Source of the DNA: JAWWPG01 sp033850885
Lineage (GTDB): Bacteria > Actinomycetota > Actinomycetes > Propionibacteriales > Nocardioidaceae
Assembly: GCA_033850885.1 (NCBI GenBank)
Contig: JAWWPG010000006.1
Coordinates: forward strand, 1 to 64,000
DNA: 64,000 bases
Reading direction: 5' to 3'
Below, piece after piece: positions 51,453 through 60,549 of this stretch (its first letter is position 1; each line of letters begins with the position of its first letter). The notes below the pieces were generated by a model. The model saw only the letters and a list, made by a program, of their open reading frames with translations, searched no databases and had not been told where the DNA came from. The position numbers and the translations under genes are program-made.

Positions 51453-51720
51453 GAGTGGTGCACCACCCAAGCACTCCCCACGCCACCCAAATCCCTGCGA
51501 CGGCTCGGCAACCTGAGTGGTGCATCACCCAAGCACTCCCCACGCCACCCAAATCTCGGTGGCTTGATGGCAACCTGGGTGGTGCACCACCCAAACGATC
51601 AACACACCACCCAGATCCCGGCGACGGCTCGGCAACCTGGGTGGTGCACCACCCAAGCACACCTCACACCACCCAGATCTCGGTGGGTTAAGGGCAACCT
51701 GGTTGGTGCACCACCCAAAC
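51453..51720. repeat. About 62-bp tandem repeat with a GGGTGGTGCACCACCC palindrome
   Basis: Five copies of TGGTGCACCACCCAA-type palindromes at about 51453, 51514, 51576, 51638 and 51699 (spacing 61-62). Intervening sequence (CACCCAAATCT, CGGCTCGGCAACCTG) is also repeated with changes. Each palindrome can form a stem of about 8 bp. Confidence 0.85.
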
Positions 51721-51795
51721 CCGAAGGACTCCTGGCGTGGCGGCTCGAGTCCGACGCAACCGGAGCACAGGTTGAGAGACGTCTCAAACCCTCGG

Positions 51796-51886
51796 GCGTT
51801 TGCCTGGCATGCCTGGCAGGCACATCGTTTGCCAGGCAGGCCTGCCTGGCAAACGGTGCGCTTCGATGGCATGCCAGGCAAACCCG
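51796..51886. repeat. Second cluster of the TGCCTGGCATGCC palindromic element
   Basis: GCGTTTGCCTGGCATGCC, twelve other bases, then CGTTTGCCAGGCAGGCCTGCC in two pieces match the 26.1 kb cluster at the same spacing. A further palindrome GGCATGCCAGGCAAA follows. It sits between convergent genes, as a REP-like element would. Confidence 0.85.
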
Positions 51887-51971
51887 GGCGGCGGGGTTGC
51901 TCGGCCCGCGCTGACCCCGACTTGACGTCTTGCCGTGAGGCCCAAGAGACTTCCGTCGGGCGCCGAGAGAC

Positions 51972-52997
51972 TCAGCGCTTGGCGTGCGACCACTCGAGCA
52001 GTCGTTCGAGGGGCCAGGTGTTCACGATCCGGTCAGGGGGCACGTTGGCCGCGGCTGCCCGGGCACATCCGTAGTCGAGGAAGTCGAGCTGACCCGGCGC
52101 GTGTGCGTCGGTGTCGATGCTGAACAGGCACCCTGCGTCCAGCGCAACCTCGATCAGCCGCCTCGGCGGGTCGCGGCGCTCGGGGCGGGAGTTGATCTCC
52201 ACGGCCACCTCGAACTGGGCGCAGGCCGCGAACACGACGTCCGCGTCGAACTCCGACTCCGGTCGGACGCCGCGCGAACCCTGCACGAGCCGCCCGGTGC
52301 AGTGCCCGAGGATGTTCGTGTGGGGGTTTGCGATTCCGCCCACCATCCGCACGGTCATCGTCTCGGCGTCGGCCCGCAGCTTGGAGTGCACGCTCGCGAC
52401 GACGATGTCCAGCTGGTCGAGCATCTTCGGGGTCTGGTCGAGGCGTCCGTCCTCGAGGATGTCGACCTCGATCGCCGGGAGCAGTCGAAACGTGTCGTCC
52501 GCACCGTCGCGGTTGATCGCCTCCACCACCTCGAGCTGCTCTGCGAGGCGCTCGGCGGTGAGGCCACGGGCGACGGTGAGCCGTGGCGAGTGGTCAGTCT
52601 GGGCGAGGTACTCATGCCCGAGGCGGCGCGCCACCGCGACCATCTCCTCGATCGGCGACCCGCCGTCCGACCAGCTCGAGTGCGAGTGCAGGTCTCCGCG
52701 CAGCAGCTTCCGCAGCGACTCTCCACCCTCCCCGAGCGGCCCCTTGCCCTTGTCTCGCAGGTCAGCCAGCTTGCCCGGGACTACGCCGGTGCTCGCCTCC
52801 ATCACGACCGCGGATGTCGAGGGTCCTACGTTGGGCACTTCTGTCAGTGACCCCGCCGCGATCCGCTCCTCGAGCTCACCTGGCGGCAGCGCCGCGAGGG
52901 CCCACGCAGCCTTGCGGTATGCCTCGACCCGGCGCGTCTCGCCGCGGCCGCGTTCCATCCAGTAGGCGATCTCCGACAGAGCCTGCACGGGGTCCAT
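51972..52997 (-). CDS. PHP-domain metal-dependent phosphoesterase with HhH N-terminus
   Basis: A 341-residue protein resembling the C-terminal part of bacterial DNA polymerase X. Residues 1-80 form helix-hairpin-helix-like DNA-binding repeats (AYRKAAWALAALPPGELEER, VPNVGPSTSAVVME). The PHP domain follows with metal ligands in GDLHSHSSWSDG, AQTDHSPRL, PAIEVDILEDG, SVHSKLR, ILGHCTGRL and STDTDAH-like IDTDAHAPG. The polymerase palm is missing. It is probably a nuclease or phosphatase acting on DNA ends or on a small phosphate ester. It is convergent with the RCC1 gene. Confidence 0.88.
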   Translation of the reverse strand: MDPVQALSEIAYWMERGRGETRRVEAYRKAAWALAALPPGELEERIAAGSLTEVPNVGPSTSAVVMEASTGVVPGKLADLRDKGKGPLGEGGESLRKLLRGDLHSHSSWSDGGSPIEEMVAVARRLGHEYLAQTDHSPRLTVARGLTAERLAEQLEVVEAINRDGADDTFRLLPAIEVDILEDGRLDQTPKMLDQLDIVVASVHSKLRADAETMTVRMVGGIANPHTNILGHCTGRLVQGSRGVRPESEFDADVVFAACAQFEVAVEINSRPERRDPPRRLIEVALDAGCLFSIDTDAHAPGQLDFLDYGCARAAAANVPPDRIVNTWPLERLLEWSHAKR

Positions 52998-53062
52998 GGG
53001 TCAATCCTGCCTCACCCGCCGGCTTTGTCCACTCACGACAAAGAAGTCGGTAGACTAGACCC

Positions 53063-54223
53063 ATGTCCCCCGGTACGGCGGCAGCGACACGCAGGCTCGA
53101 GGAGTCGGTCGGCCACTTGACCCAGGCGGCCATCGCGAAGATGACCGATGACCTGCCCTGGTTCCGCGCACTGCCGGCCCAGGAGCGCTCGTGGATCGGG
53201 GTCATCGCCGGCGCCGGGATCGCGAGCTTCGTCGACTGGTTCCGAGATCCCACGACGAGCCCGCCGGTCACCGCCGACGTCTTCGGCACTGCGCCTCGCG
53301 AGCTGACCGGGATGGTGTCTCTCCACCAGACGGTGGAGATGGTCCGGACGACGATCGCCGTCGTCGAGGACCACGTGGAGGATCTGGTCGGCCCGCGGGA
53401 CGCGCAGCAGGTGCGCGAGTCCGTGATGCTCTACTCCCGTGAGATCGCCTTCGCCGCCGCCGAGATCTACGCCCGCGCCGCCGAGCAGCGCGGCGCCTGG
53501 GACGCCAGGCTCGAGGCGCTCATCGTCGACTCCGTGCTCCGTGGTGAGGCTGACGACGCGGTCCGCAGCCGGGCCACCGCGCTCGGTTGGGCATCCACCA
53601 GTGGGGTCTGCGTCGTCCTGGGCTTCACGCCAGCCGGGAACTCCGCCACTGCTGTGGACGCGATCAAGCGGTCTGCCCACGCCGGCGGCCTCGACGCGCT
53701 GTGCGCGGTGCAGGGCGAGCGGCTGGTCGTCGTACTCGGCGGTGTGGATGACCCGGACAAGGCGGGCACGCGGATCGCCGACCACTTCGGCGCTGGTGCC
53801 GTCGTGACCGGGCCGGTCGTCGAGGACCTGCTCGCGGCGAACCTCTCGGCACGCGCGGCGGTCGCCGGGTTGCGCGCCGCGGTGGCGTGGCCGCAGGCTC
53901 CGCGCCCGGTCTCGAGTGGCGACCTGCTGCCGGAGCGGGCGCTCTCAGGCGACGGTCACGCTCGCCGTCAGCTCGTCGAAGAGGCCTACCGTCCGCTCGC
54001 CGATGCCAGCCCTACCTTGCTCGACACGCTGACGGCCTATCTCGACAGTGGTGGCTCGATCGAGGCCACCGCCCGGGCGTTGTTCGTGCACCCCAACACG
54101 GTGCGTTACCGGGTACGTCGGATCGCGGACGTGACAGGGCTCACACCGACCGAGTCGCGGGACGCCTACACGCTGCGCGTGGCGCTCACGCTGGGCAGGC
54201 TGCTGGGACCGAGCTCCGCGTAG
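53063..54223 (+). CDS. fasR: FasR-like PucR-family regulator of fatty-acid synthesis
   Basis: A 386-residue regulator. The N-terminal part is the conserved domain of the actinobacterial Rv2242/FasR group (VGHLTQAAIAKMTDDLPWFR, QERSWIGVIAGAGIASFVDWF). A CdaR/GGDEF-like central part follows. The C-terminus is a PucR HTH (TARALFVHPNTVRYRVRRIADVTGL, in two parts). In Streptomyces the homologue FasR activates the fabD-fabH-acpP-fabF operon, which lies directly downstream here with 100 bases between. The same role is the natural inference. ATG 53063. Confidence 0.88.
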   Translation: MSPGTAAATRRLEESVGHLTQAAIAKMTDDLPWFRALPAQERSWIGVIAGAGIASFVDWFRDPTTSPPVTADVFGTAPRELTGMVSLHQTVEMVRTTIAVVEDHVEDLVGPRDAQQVRESVMLYSREIAFAAAEIYARAAEQRGAWDARLEALIVDSVLRGEADDAVRSRATALGWASTSGVCVVLGFTPAGNSATAVDAIKRSAHAGGLDALCAVQGERLVVVLGGVDDPDKAGTRIADHFGAGAVVTGPVVEDLLAANLSARAAVAGLRAAVAWPQAPRPVSSGDLLPERALSGDGHARRQLVEEAYRPLADASPTLLDTLTAYLDSGGSIEATARALFVHPNTVRYRVRRIADVTGLTPTESRDAYTLRVALTLGRLLGPSSA

Positions 54224-54323
54224 CGGACAAGGTCACGTTTGTGGGAAACCTCCAAGAACACTCCAACAAGTTTCGTGCTCGTGCCAGTGCGGATGTGGCC
54301 CGCGGACACGGCATGATGGCGAT

Positions 54324-55505
54324 GTGCTCGCGATCGTCGCGCCGGGTCAAGGCGCCCAGACCCCAGGCTTCCTGAAGCCGTGGCTCGAGGATCCCGCCTT
54401 CGCCGACCGTCTCACCTGGCTGTCCGCGGTCGCCGGTCTCGACCTGCTGCACTTCGGCACGGACGCCGACGCGGAGACGATTCGGGACACCGCGGTGGCC
54501 CAGCCACTGCTCGTCGCCTCGGCGATGGTCGCCGCCCTGTCGCTCTTCCCACACCCGGCCGACTACTTCGGCAAGATCAGCGTCGTCGCGGGTCACAGCA
54601 TCGGTGAGATCGCGGCCGCCACCGGCGCCGGCGTGATCACCGCCGAGCAGGCGATGGTTTTCGTACGCGAGCGTGGCCGTGCGATGGCGTCCGCATCCGC
54701 GGTCACCCCGACCGGGATGACCGCGGTGCTCGGCGGCGACCAGGACGCCGTCCTCGCCGCCCTCGAGCGCCACGGTCTGACGGCAGCCAACAACAACGGC
54801 GGCGGACAGCTGGTCGCCGCCGGGACACTCGAGCAGCTCCAGGGCCTCGCCGACGACCCGCCGGAGAAGGCGCGCCTCATCCCGCTCAGCGTGGCGGGTG
54901 CCTTCCACACCGAGCACATGCGGCCGGCAGTCGACGTACTCGCCAAACTCGCAAGGTCGATCAGCACGCACGACACGCGCACCCGCCTGATCTCCAACCG
55001 TGACGGCCAGGTCATCCACAGCGGACCCGAGGTGCTCAAGCGCCTCGTCACCCAGGTGAGCAGCCCGGTCCGCTGGGATCTCTGCATGCAGACCATGGCC
55101 GACCTGGGCGTGACCGGCATCCTCGAGATGCCACCCGCGGGCACCCTCACGGGTCTCGCGCGTCGCCAGCTCAAGGGCGTCGAGACGTTCGCGCTGAAGA
55201 CCCCGGACCAGATCAGCGACGCCATCGAGTTCGTCGAGAAGCACGGTGACGCGACGCCGATCGGTGACTCCCCCACCTGGCGGATGCTGGTGTCGCCCTC
55301 GAAGGGGACGTTCAACCAGGCCGCCGAGATCCCGCAGGGCGCCAGGCTGGAGCCGGGCGTGACCATCGGCGACGTCAGCAACCTGCGCGGAGCCACCCCC
55401 GTCCTGGCACCGTACGGCGGAACGATCGTCGAGTGGATCGTCGAGGACGGCGACCTCGTCTCCCCCGGTCAGCCACTGGTGCGGCTGCACCCCGAAAGCG
55501 AGTGA
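54324..55505 (+). CDS. fabD: Malonyl-CoA:ACP transacylase with biotinyl-like tail
   Basis: A 393-residue FabD, about 80 residues longer than usual. The transacylase body has IVAPGQGAQTPGFL, the nucleophilic Ser in VAGHSIGEIAAATGAG and the His in GAFHTEHM; the binding Arg is in FVRERGRAM. The extra C-terminus (about residues 320-393) ends VLAPYGGTIVEWIVEDGDLVSPGQPLVRL (in two parts), clearly like the second half of a biotinyl/lipoyl domain. There is no AMK/ESMKM motif, so no lysine to modify. FabD loads malonyl groups onto ACP for chain extension. The operon continues with fabH one base after its stop. Start GTG 54324. Confidence 0.93.
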   Translation: MLAIVAPGQGAQTPGFLKPWLEDPAFADRLTWLSAVAGLDLLHFGTDADAETIRDTAVAQPLLVASAMVAALSLFPHPADYFGKISVVAGHSIGEIAAATGAGVITAEQAMVFVRERGRAMASASAVTPTGMTAVLGGDQDAVLAALERHGLTAANNNGGGQLVAAGTLEQLQGLADDPPEKARLIPLSVAGAFHTEHMRPAVDVLAKLARSISTHDTRTRLISNRDGQVIHSGPEVLKRLVTQVSSPVRWDLCMQTMADLGVTGILEMPPAGTLTGLARRQLKGVETFALKTPDQISDAIEFVEKHGDATPIGDSPTWRMLVSPSKGTFNQAAEIPQGARLEPGVTIGDVSNLRGATPVLAPYGGTIVEWIVEDGDLVSPGQPLVRLHPESE

Positions 55506-55506
55506 C

Positions 55507-56511
55507 ATGGCAGCAACCATCAGCACCTCACACGGCGCGGACCACGCCTCGATCCTCGGGATCGGCGGTTACCGGCCCAGCCGTGTCGTGTCGAACGCCG
55601 AGATCTGCGAGAGCATCGACTCGAGCGACGAGTGGATCCGAACCCGGTCCGGGATCATCGAAAGACGGTGGGCGCTGCCCCACGAGACCGTACTGTTTAT
55701 GAGCGCCGGCGCCGCGCGGAAGGCGATCGAGCGAGCCGGCATCCAGCCGCAGCAGCTCGACTGCGTCATCGTGGCCACCGTGACCCACCTGATGCAGACG
55801 CCGGCGGTCGCAACGCTCCTCTCCGAGGAGCTGGGAGCCACCCCGGCTGCCGCCTTCGACATCTCCGCCGCGTGCGCGGGGTTCTGCCACGGGGTCAGCC
55901 TGGCCTCCGACATGGTGCGGTCGGGCACCGCCAAGCACGTGCTCGCGATCGGCGTCGAACGGCTCTCCGACATCACCGACCGCCATGACCGGAGTACGGC
56001 GTTCATCTTCGCCGACGGCGCCGGGGCCGCCGTGATCGGTCCGTCACAGACCGAAGGCATCGGCCCCGTCGCATGGGGCGCCGACGGGTCGAAGTACGAC
56101 CTGATCCGCCAGAAGGAGAGCTGGACAGACGTCCTAGCGATGGACGTCCCCGCCATGCCGAACCTGCGGATGGACGGCAACCCGGTGTTCCGCTGGGCCT
56201 CGTTTGAGATGGCCAAGGTCGCCCGCGAGGCGCTGACCCGGGCCGGCGTGTCCGTCGACGACCTCGACGTGTTCATTCCCCACCAGGCCAACATGCGCAT
56301 CGTCGACGCCATGGCACGCACCCTGAAGCTGCCCGAGAGGGTGGCGATCGCCCGTGACATCGCCCACCAGGGCAACACGTCGGCCGCCTCCATCCCGCTG
56401 GCCGCCGAGGCGATGCTCGAGTCGGGCGAGGCGAAGAGCGGGGACCTGGCGCTGATGATCGCCTTCGGCGCCGGACTGGCGTACGCCGGCCAAGTGGTGA
56501 GGCTGCCATGA
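55507..56511 (+). CDS. fabH: Beta-ketoacyl-ACP synthase III
   Basis: A 334-residue KAS III. The catalytic triad is Cys in DISAACAGFCHGVSLA, His in FIPHQANMRIVDAM and Asn in HQGNTSAASIPLA. It condenses an acyl-CoA starter with malonyl-ACP and so sets the straight or branched starter used by the type II pathway. It starts one base after the fabD stop, and acpP follows after 138 bases. Confidence 0.95.
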   Translation: MAATISTSHGADHASILGIGGYRPSRVVSNAEICESIDSSDEWIRTRSGIIERRWALPHETVLFMSAGAARKAIERAGIQPQQLDCVIVATVTHLMQTPAVATLLSEELGATPAAAFDISAACAGFCHGVSLASDMVRSGTAKHVLAIGVERLSDITDRHDRSTAFIFADGAGAAVIGPSQTEGIGPVAWGADGSKYDLIRQKESWTDVLAMDVPAMPNLRMDGNPVFRWASFEMAKVAREALTRAGVSVDDLDVFIPHQANMRIVDAMARTLKLPERVAIARDIAHQGNTSAASIPLAAEAMLESGEAKSGDLALMIAFGAGLAYAGQVVRLP

Positions 56512-56649
56512 TCGCTGGCGTCGCCGTACCCCGGCTGCCTCCAATGCCGCCGGCCCCGACCTCCGACGCGCAGGCCGCCACAGCCACCCTGATCGCGACC
56601 CTCCCCCACAAGCCCAGCACAACCCCAACCACCAGAAGGAGCCCGCTAC

Positions 56650-56898
56650 ATGGCCAGCACTGAGGAGATCCGCTCCGGACTCGCCGACATCGTCAACGAG
56701 GTCGCCGGGATCCCCGCTGACGATGTCCAGCTCGACAAGTCGTTCATCGACGACCTGGACGTCGACTCGTTGTCGATGGTCGAGGTCGTCGTCGCGGCCG
56801 AGGAGCAGTTCGGGGTGAAGATCCCCGACGACGAGGTCAAGAACCTCAAGACCGTGGGTGACGCCGTCGCCTTCATCGAGAGCTCACAGAACGGCTGA
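56650..56898 (+). CDS. acpP: Acyl carrier protein
   Basis: An 82-residue acyl carrier protein with the phosphopantetheine serine in DVDSLSMVEVV (about residue 41). It carries the growing acyl chain between the enzymes of this operon. A perfect AAGGAG lies ten bases before the ATG. The 138-base gap before it may hold an extra promoter or processing site to raise its level. Confidence 0.95.
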   Translation: MASTEEIRSGLADIVNEVAGIPADDVQLDKSFIDDLDVDSLSMVEVVVAAEEQFGVKIPDDEVKNLKTVGDAVAFIESSQNG

Positions 56899-56993
56899 GA
56901 CCACGACCATCCGGCTCGGGCAGGTGCAGCCAACCGGCGGCTCGTTCGACCCGGCGCTCCTGAGCAGCTATCGACCCACGAGGTGAAGACCTG

Positions 56994-58232
56994 ATGAGTT
57001 CCACCCGCGTCGTCGTGACCGGCCTCGGTACGACGTCCCCCGTCGGGGGCGACATCGCCTCCACCTGGGAGGCTTTGCTCGCCGGGCAGTCCGGGGTGCG
57101 CCGACTCGAGTACGACTGGGCAGAAGAACTGCCCGTCAAGATCGCGGCGACCGCAGCCGTCGAGCCCACCGAGGTTCTCGAGCGCGTCAAGGCGCGACGC
57201 CTCGACCGGGCGTCTCAGTTCGCGATGGTGGCGGCCATCGAGGCGTGGGCAGACTCGGGGCTGGACGAGTACGACGTCGACCCGGACCGGGTCGCGGTGG
57301 CGCTGCCGTCCGGCATCGGTGGGGTTCAGACGCTCCTGTCGAACTACGACCTGCTCAAGGAGAAAGGCCCGCGTCGGGTGTCTCCGCTCGCCGTACCGAT
57401 GCTGATGCCGAACGCCCCAGCCGCGAACGTCAGCCTCTACGTGCGAGCCAGGGCCGGCGTGCACTGCCCGGTCTCCGCCTGTGCCTCTGGCAACGAGGGC
57501 ATCGCGCTCGGTCTCGACCAGATCAGGTTGGGGCGCGCCGACGTCGTAGTCGTCGGCGGCACCGAGGCGGCGATCCACCCGCTGCCGATGGCGGCGTTCG
57601 CCAACATGATGGCGCTGTCCAAGCGCGAGGGCGACCCGACGCTCGTGTCGAGACCATGGGACGTCGACCGCGACGGATTCGTGCTCGGCGAGGGCGCCGG
57701 AGTGCTCGTCATCGAGTCCGAGGAGCACGCGCGGACACGCGGGGCGAAGGTCTACGCCGAGCTACTCGGTGCCGGCATGACGGCCGACTCCCACGACATC
57801 GCCCAGCCCGAACCGACGGGCCGCGGGGGCGCGCGGGCGATCGTGGCGGCACTGCGCGAGTCCGGCATCGAGCCGGGCGACGTCAAGCACATCAACGCGC
57901 ATGCCACGTCGACACCCCTTGGAGACGTCGCCGAGAGCCTGATGATCAACGACACACTGGGCAGGTACGCGTCCGAGGTCGTGGTCACCAGCACGAAGTC
58001 CATGACGGGCCACCTGTTGGGGGGCGCGGGAGCACTCGAGTCCATCGCGACCGTGCTGGCGATCCACCACCGCGTCGTACCTCCAACGATCAACCTCGAC
58101 CGGCCCGACCCGGCGGTCGAGCTCGACATCGCAACGAAGCCGCGCGACCTGCCGGCGGGCGACATCGCCGCACTCAACAACTCGTTCGGCTTCGGCGGGG
58201 CCAACGTCGCTGTCGCCTTCGCCAGCGTCTAG
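56994..58232 (+). CDS. fabF: Beta-ketoacyl-ACP synthase II
   Basis: A 412-residue KAS II. The nucleophile is in VSACASGNEGIALG (about residue 164) and the two histidines in NAHATSTPLGD and STKSMTGHLLGGAG; the N-terminal FabF start VVVTGLGTTSPVGGD is intact. It elongates acyl-ACP with malonyl-ACP. The operon continues 15 bases later with the carboxyltransferase. Confidence 0.95.
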   Translation: MSSTRVVVTGLGTTSPVGGDIASTWEALLAGQSGVRRLEYDWAEELPVKIAATAAVEPTEVLERVKARRLDRASQFAMVAAIEAWADSGLDEYDVDPDRVAVALPSGIGGVQTLLSNYDLLKEKGPRRVSPLAVPMLMPNAPAANVSLYVRARAGVHCPVSACASGNEGIALGLDQIRLGRADVVVVGGTEAAIHPLPMAAFANMMALSKREGDPTLVSRPWDVDRDGFVLGEGAGVLVIESEEHARTRGAKVYAELLGAGMTADSHDIAQPEPTGRGGARAIVAALRESGIEPGDVKHINAHATSTPLGDVAESLMINDTLGRYASEVVVTSTKSMTGHLLGGAGALESIATVLAIHHRVVPPTINLDRPDPAVELDIATKPRDLPAGDIAALNNSFGFGGANVAVAFASV

Positions 58233-58247
58233 CCAAAGGGGCCACCC

Positions 58248-59768
58248 GTGACCACCACGCACGACACGACGTCGACCGGCGACACCACGGCCGCCGCCTC
58301 GGACACCGCACGCGCGGGTCAGCCGGAGCCGGCCGCCGTCCGGCCACCGAAGCTCCCGCGCGACCAGGACCCCCGCAATCCCAACAAGCGCCTCGCGGCC
58401 TTCTTCGACGAAGGCAGCCTCGAGCTCATCAGCGAGGACAACGACTGCGGGATGCTCGCGGCCGTCGGAACGGTCGACGGCACCCCCACGGTGGCGTTCT
58501 GCTCGGACGCGACCGTGATGGGCGGCGCTATGGGCAACGACGGTTGCGCCGTCGTGGTGCAGGCCTATGCGCGAGCGATGGCCGACGAGGCGCCGATCGT
58601 CGGTCTGTGGCACTCGGGCGGCGCCCGGCTGGCCGAGGGTGTGCTGTCCCTGCACGCCGTCGGGCAGATCTTCCACGCGATGACCCAGGCATCCGGCAAG
58701 ATCCCGCAGATATCCGTGGTGCTGGGGCCCGCGGCGGGTGGCGCCGCCTATGGTCCGGCTCTTACCGATGTCGTGATCCTCGGCCCCGAGGGGCGGATCT
58801 TCGTCACCGGCCCCGACGTGGTGAGGTCGGTCACCGGCGAGGACGTGGACATGCTTCGTCTGGGCGGACCCGAGCCGCATGGCCGCCGCTCAGGAGTGGT
58901 GCACATCCTCGCGGACTCCGAGCCTGACTCGTTGCTGCGGGCCAGGCGACTGGTGGTGCTACTCGGCAACCAGGGCCGGCTGGATCCTTCCGCTGTCTCG
59001 GACGTCGACCTGGCACTGCAGATGCCCGAGTCGAAGAAGCGGGCGTACGACGTCCACCCCCTCGTCGACGAGCTGCTCGACGCCGACACGATGCTCGAGA
59101 TGCACCAGCGCTGGGCGCCCAACATCGTCACGTCGCTTGGCCGCTTCGGCGGACGGACGGTGGGCGTGATCGCGAACAACCCGCTGCGCCTCGGTGGCTG
59201 TCTTGACTCGCCCTCCGCGGAGAAGGCGGCGCGGTTCGTGCGGATGTGCGACGCCCTCGGGGTGCCCTTGGTGGTCGTCGTCGACGTACCCGGCTATCTT
59301 CCCGGCGTCGGCCAGGAGTGGGACGGCGTGGTACGACGGGGCGCCAAGCTCCTGCATGCCTTCGCGGAAGCGGTCGTACCCCGGGTGACGCTCGTAACTC
59401 GTAAGTCGTACGGAGGCGCCTACATCGCGATGAACGCCCGCGCGCTCGGGGCCACCCGGGTGTTCGCCTGGCCCGGCGCCGAGGTCGCGGTGATGGGGGC
59501 CGTCGCGGCGGTGCGGATCCTGCACCGGCGGAAGATCGCCGCGGTAGCCGCGGATCTCCGGCCGACCGTCGAGTCGGAGCTCGCCGCCGAGCATGTGCTG
59601 CTCGCGGGTGGTGTCGACAAGGCGGTGGAGATCGGCGTGGTGGACGAGGTGGTGAACCCTACGGAGACCCGCTCGGCGCTGGCCAAGGCGTTGGTGGCGG
59701 CGCTGGGTGACGCCGATGACGAGGGCCACCAGCGTATCCGCGGCCACCACGGCAACATCCCCCTCTGA
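58248..59768 (+). CDS. accD: Acyl-CoA carboxylase carboxyltransferase (beta) subunit
   Basis: A 506-residue carboxyltransferase of the AccD/PccB type. The first half has LWHSGGARLAEGVLSLHAVGQIF (in two parts) and VVLGPAAGGAAYGPALTD; the second has VVVDVPGYLPGVGQE and KSYGGAYIAMNARALGATRVFAWPGAEVAVMG (in two parts). It transfers CO2 from biotin to acetyl- or propionyl-CoA to make malonyl- or methylmalonyl-CoA. Placed last in the fab operon, as AccD6 is in mycobacteria, it most likely supplies malonyl-CoA for the fab enzymes. The first 40 residues are Thr/Asp/Pro-rich and unconserved. GTG start. Confidence 0.93.
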   Translation: MTTTHDTTSTGDTTAAASDTARAGQPEPAAVRPPKLPRDQDPRNPNKRLAAFFDEGSLELISEDNDCGMLAAVGTVDGTPTVAFCSDATVMGGAMGNDGCAVVVQAYARAMADEAPIVGLWHSGGARLAEGVLSLHAVGQIFHAMTQASGKIPQISVVLGPAAGGAAYGPALTDVVILGPEGRIFVTGPDVVRSVTGEDVDMLRLGGPEPHGRRSGVVHILADSEPDSLLRARRLVVLLGNQGRLDPSAVSDVDLALQMPESKKRAYDVHPLVDELLDADTMLEMHQRWAPNIVTSLGRFGGRTVGVIANNPLRLGGCLDSPSAEKAARFVRMCDALGVPLVVVVDVPGYLPGVGQEWDGVVRRGAKLLHAFAEAVVPRVTLVTRKSYGGAYIAMNARALGATRVFAWPGAEVAVMGAVAAVRILHRRKIAAVAADLRPTVESELAAEHVLLAGGVDKAVEIGVVDEVVNPTETRSALAKALVAALGDADDEGHQRIRGHHGNIPL

Positions 59769-59773
59769 CCCCT

Positions 59774-59859
59774 GTTGACCCGTCGCAAAGTTGCCGTTGA
59801 CCCGTCGCAAACTTGCCGTTCAGCCGTCGGAAACTTGGTTGAGCCGTCGCAAACTTGCC
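59774..59859 (+). repeat. 22-bp repeat array, left copy (four units)
   Basis: Units of GTTGAGCCGTCGCAAACTTGCC type in four copies (written in two pieces: GTTGAGCCGTC, GCAAACTTGCC). The third has lost two bases and the first two read GTTGACCC. The array begins six bases after the accD stop. Confidence 0.88.
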
Positions 59860-59895
59860 GGTGAGCGGTTAGCTCTGGCTGCGACCGCAGCCGTG

Positions 59896-60423
59896 TCACA
59901 CGACGTGGTGGAGCCAGCGCACGGGCGCGCCGTCGCCCGCGTACCGGAACGGCTCGAGTGCCTCATCCCAGGCCTTGCCGAGGAGCTTGTCCACTTCCGT
60001 CTCGAGGGGTACGTCGCTGATGGCGGCCTTGACGATCGCTGCCTTGAGCCTGTCTTCGGGGATCATGATGTCGCCATGTAGCCCCGTGACGGCGTGATAC
60101 ACCCCGAGCTCGGGGGTTGAGGAGAAGCGCGCGCCCTCGCTCACGGGGGTGGGGTCCTCGGTGACTTCGAAGAGTAGGTGTTCCCACAGGCGGAGTGCGG
60201 AGACGATTCTGGCGCCGGTGCCCACGGGCGCTGACCACGAATACTCAGCGCGATAGTGTCCCGTACGGGCCGGTTGAGGTGTCCACGACAGGTCGACGGG
60301 CATGCCAAGAGCACCGGCGGCCGCCCACTCCACATGCGGGCAGAGCGCCGACGGCGCAGCGTGGACAAACAAGACCCCGCGAGTGACGACACCGGCGGTT
60401 TCGTGCCTGCTGGTTCGGTTCAC
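59896..60423 (-). CDS. DUF3145 family protein
   Basis: A 175-residue protein of the actinobacterial DUF3145 family: TRGVLFVHAAPSALCPHVEWA near the start, YRAEYSWSAPVGTGARIVSALR (in two parts), YHAVTGLHGDIMIPEDRL and a C-terminal GKAWDEALEPFRYAGDGAPVRW (in two parts). The gene is commonly near fab genes but its function is not established. It starts with GTG behind GGAGGA and is bracketed by two opposite 22-bp repeat arrays. Confidence 0.88.
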   Translation of the reverse strand: MNRTSRHETAGVVTRGVLFVHAAPSALCPHVEWAAAGALGMPVDLSWTPQPARTGHYRAEYSWSAPVGTGARIVSALRLWEHLLFEVTEDPTPVSEGARFSSTPELGVYHAVTGLHGDIMIPEDRLKAAIVKAAISDVPLETEVDKLLGKAWDEALEPFRYAGDGAPVRWLHHVV

Positions 60424-60549
60424 CGTTCCTCCTCAAGGCCCCAGGTGCGCCTTCCCCAGCGGTCTGGTCCTTGTGGAGTGTGCGATGAATTCATTTACAT
60501 TGTGCCTCATCCGCCTCAGGAGTACCAGCAGTTCCCCAAGGACACGGCG

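Noticed and set aside
51453..51720. The about 62-bp array considered as a CRISPR
   Set aside because: The spacing sequence is itself repeated with minor changes, so there are no unique spacers, and no cas genes are present.
54224..54323. A FasR operator in the fasR-fabD gap
   Set aside because: Short AAACTTG/AAACCTCC-like words are present, but I cannot define a symmetric site with confidence.
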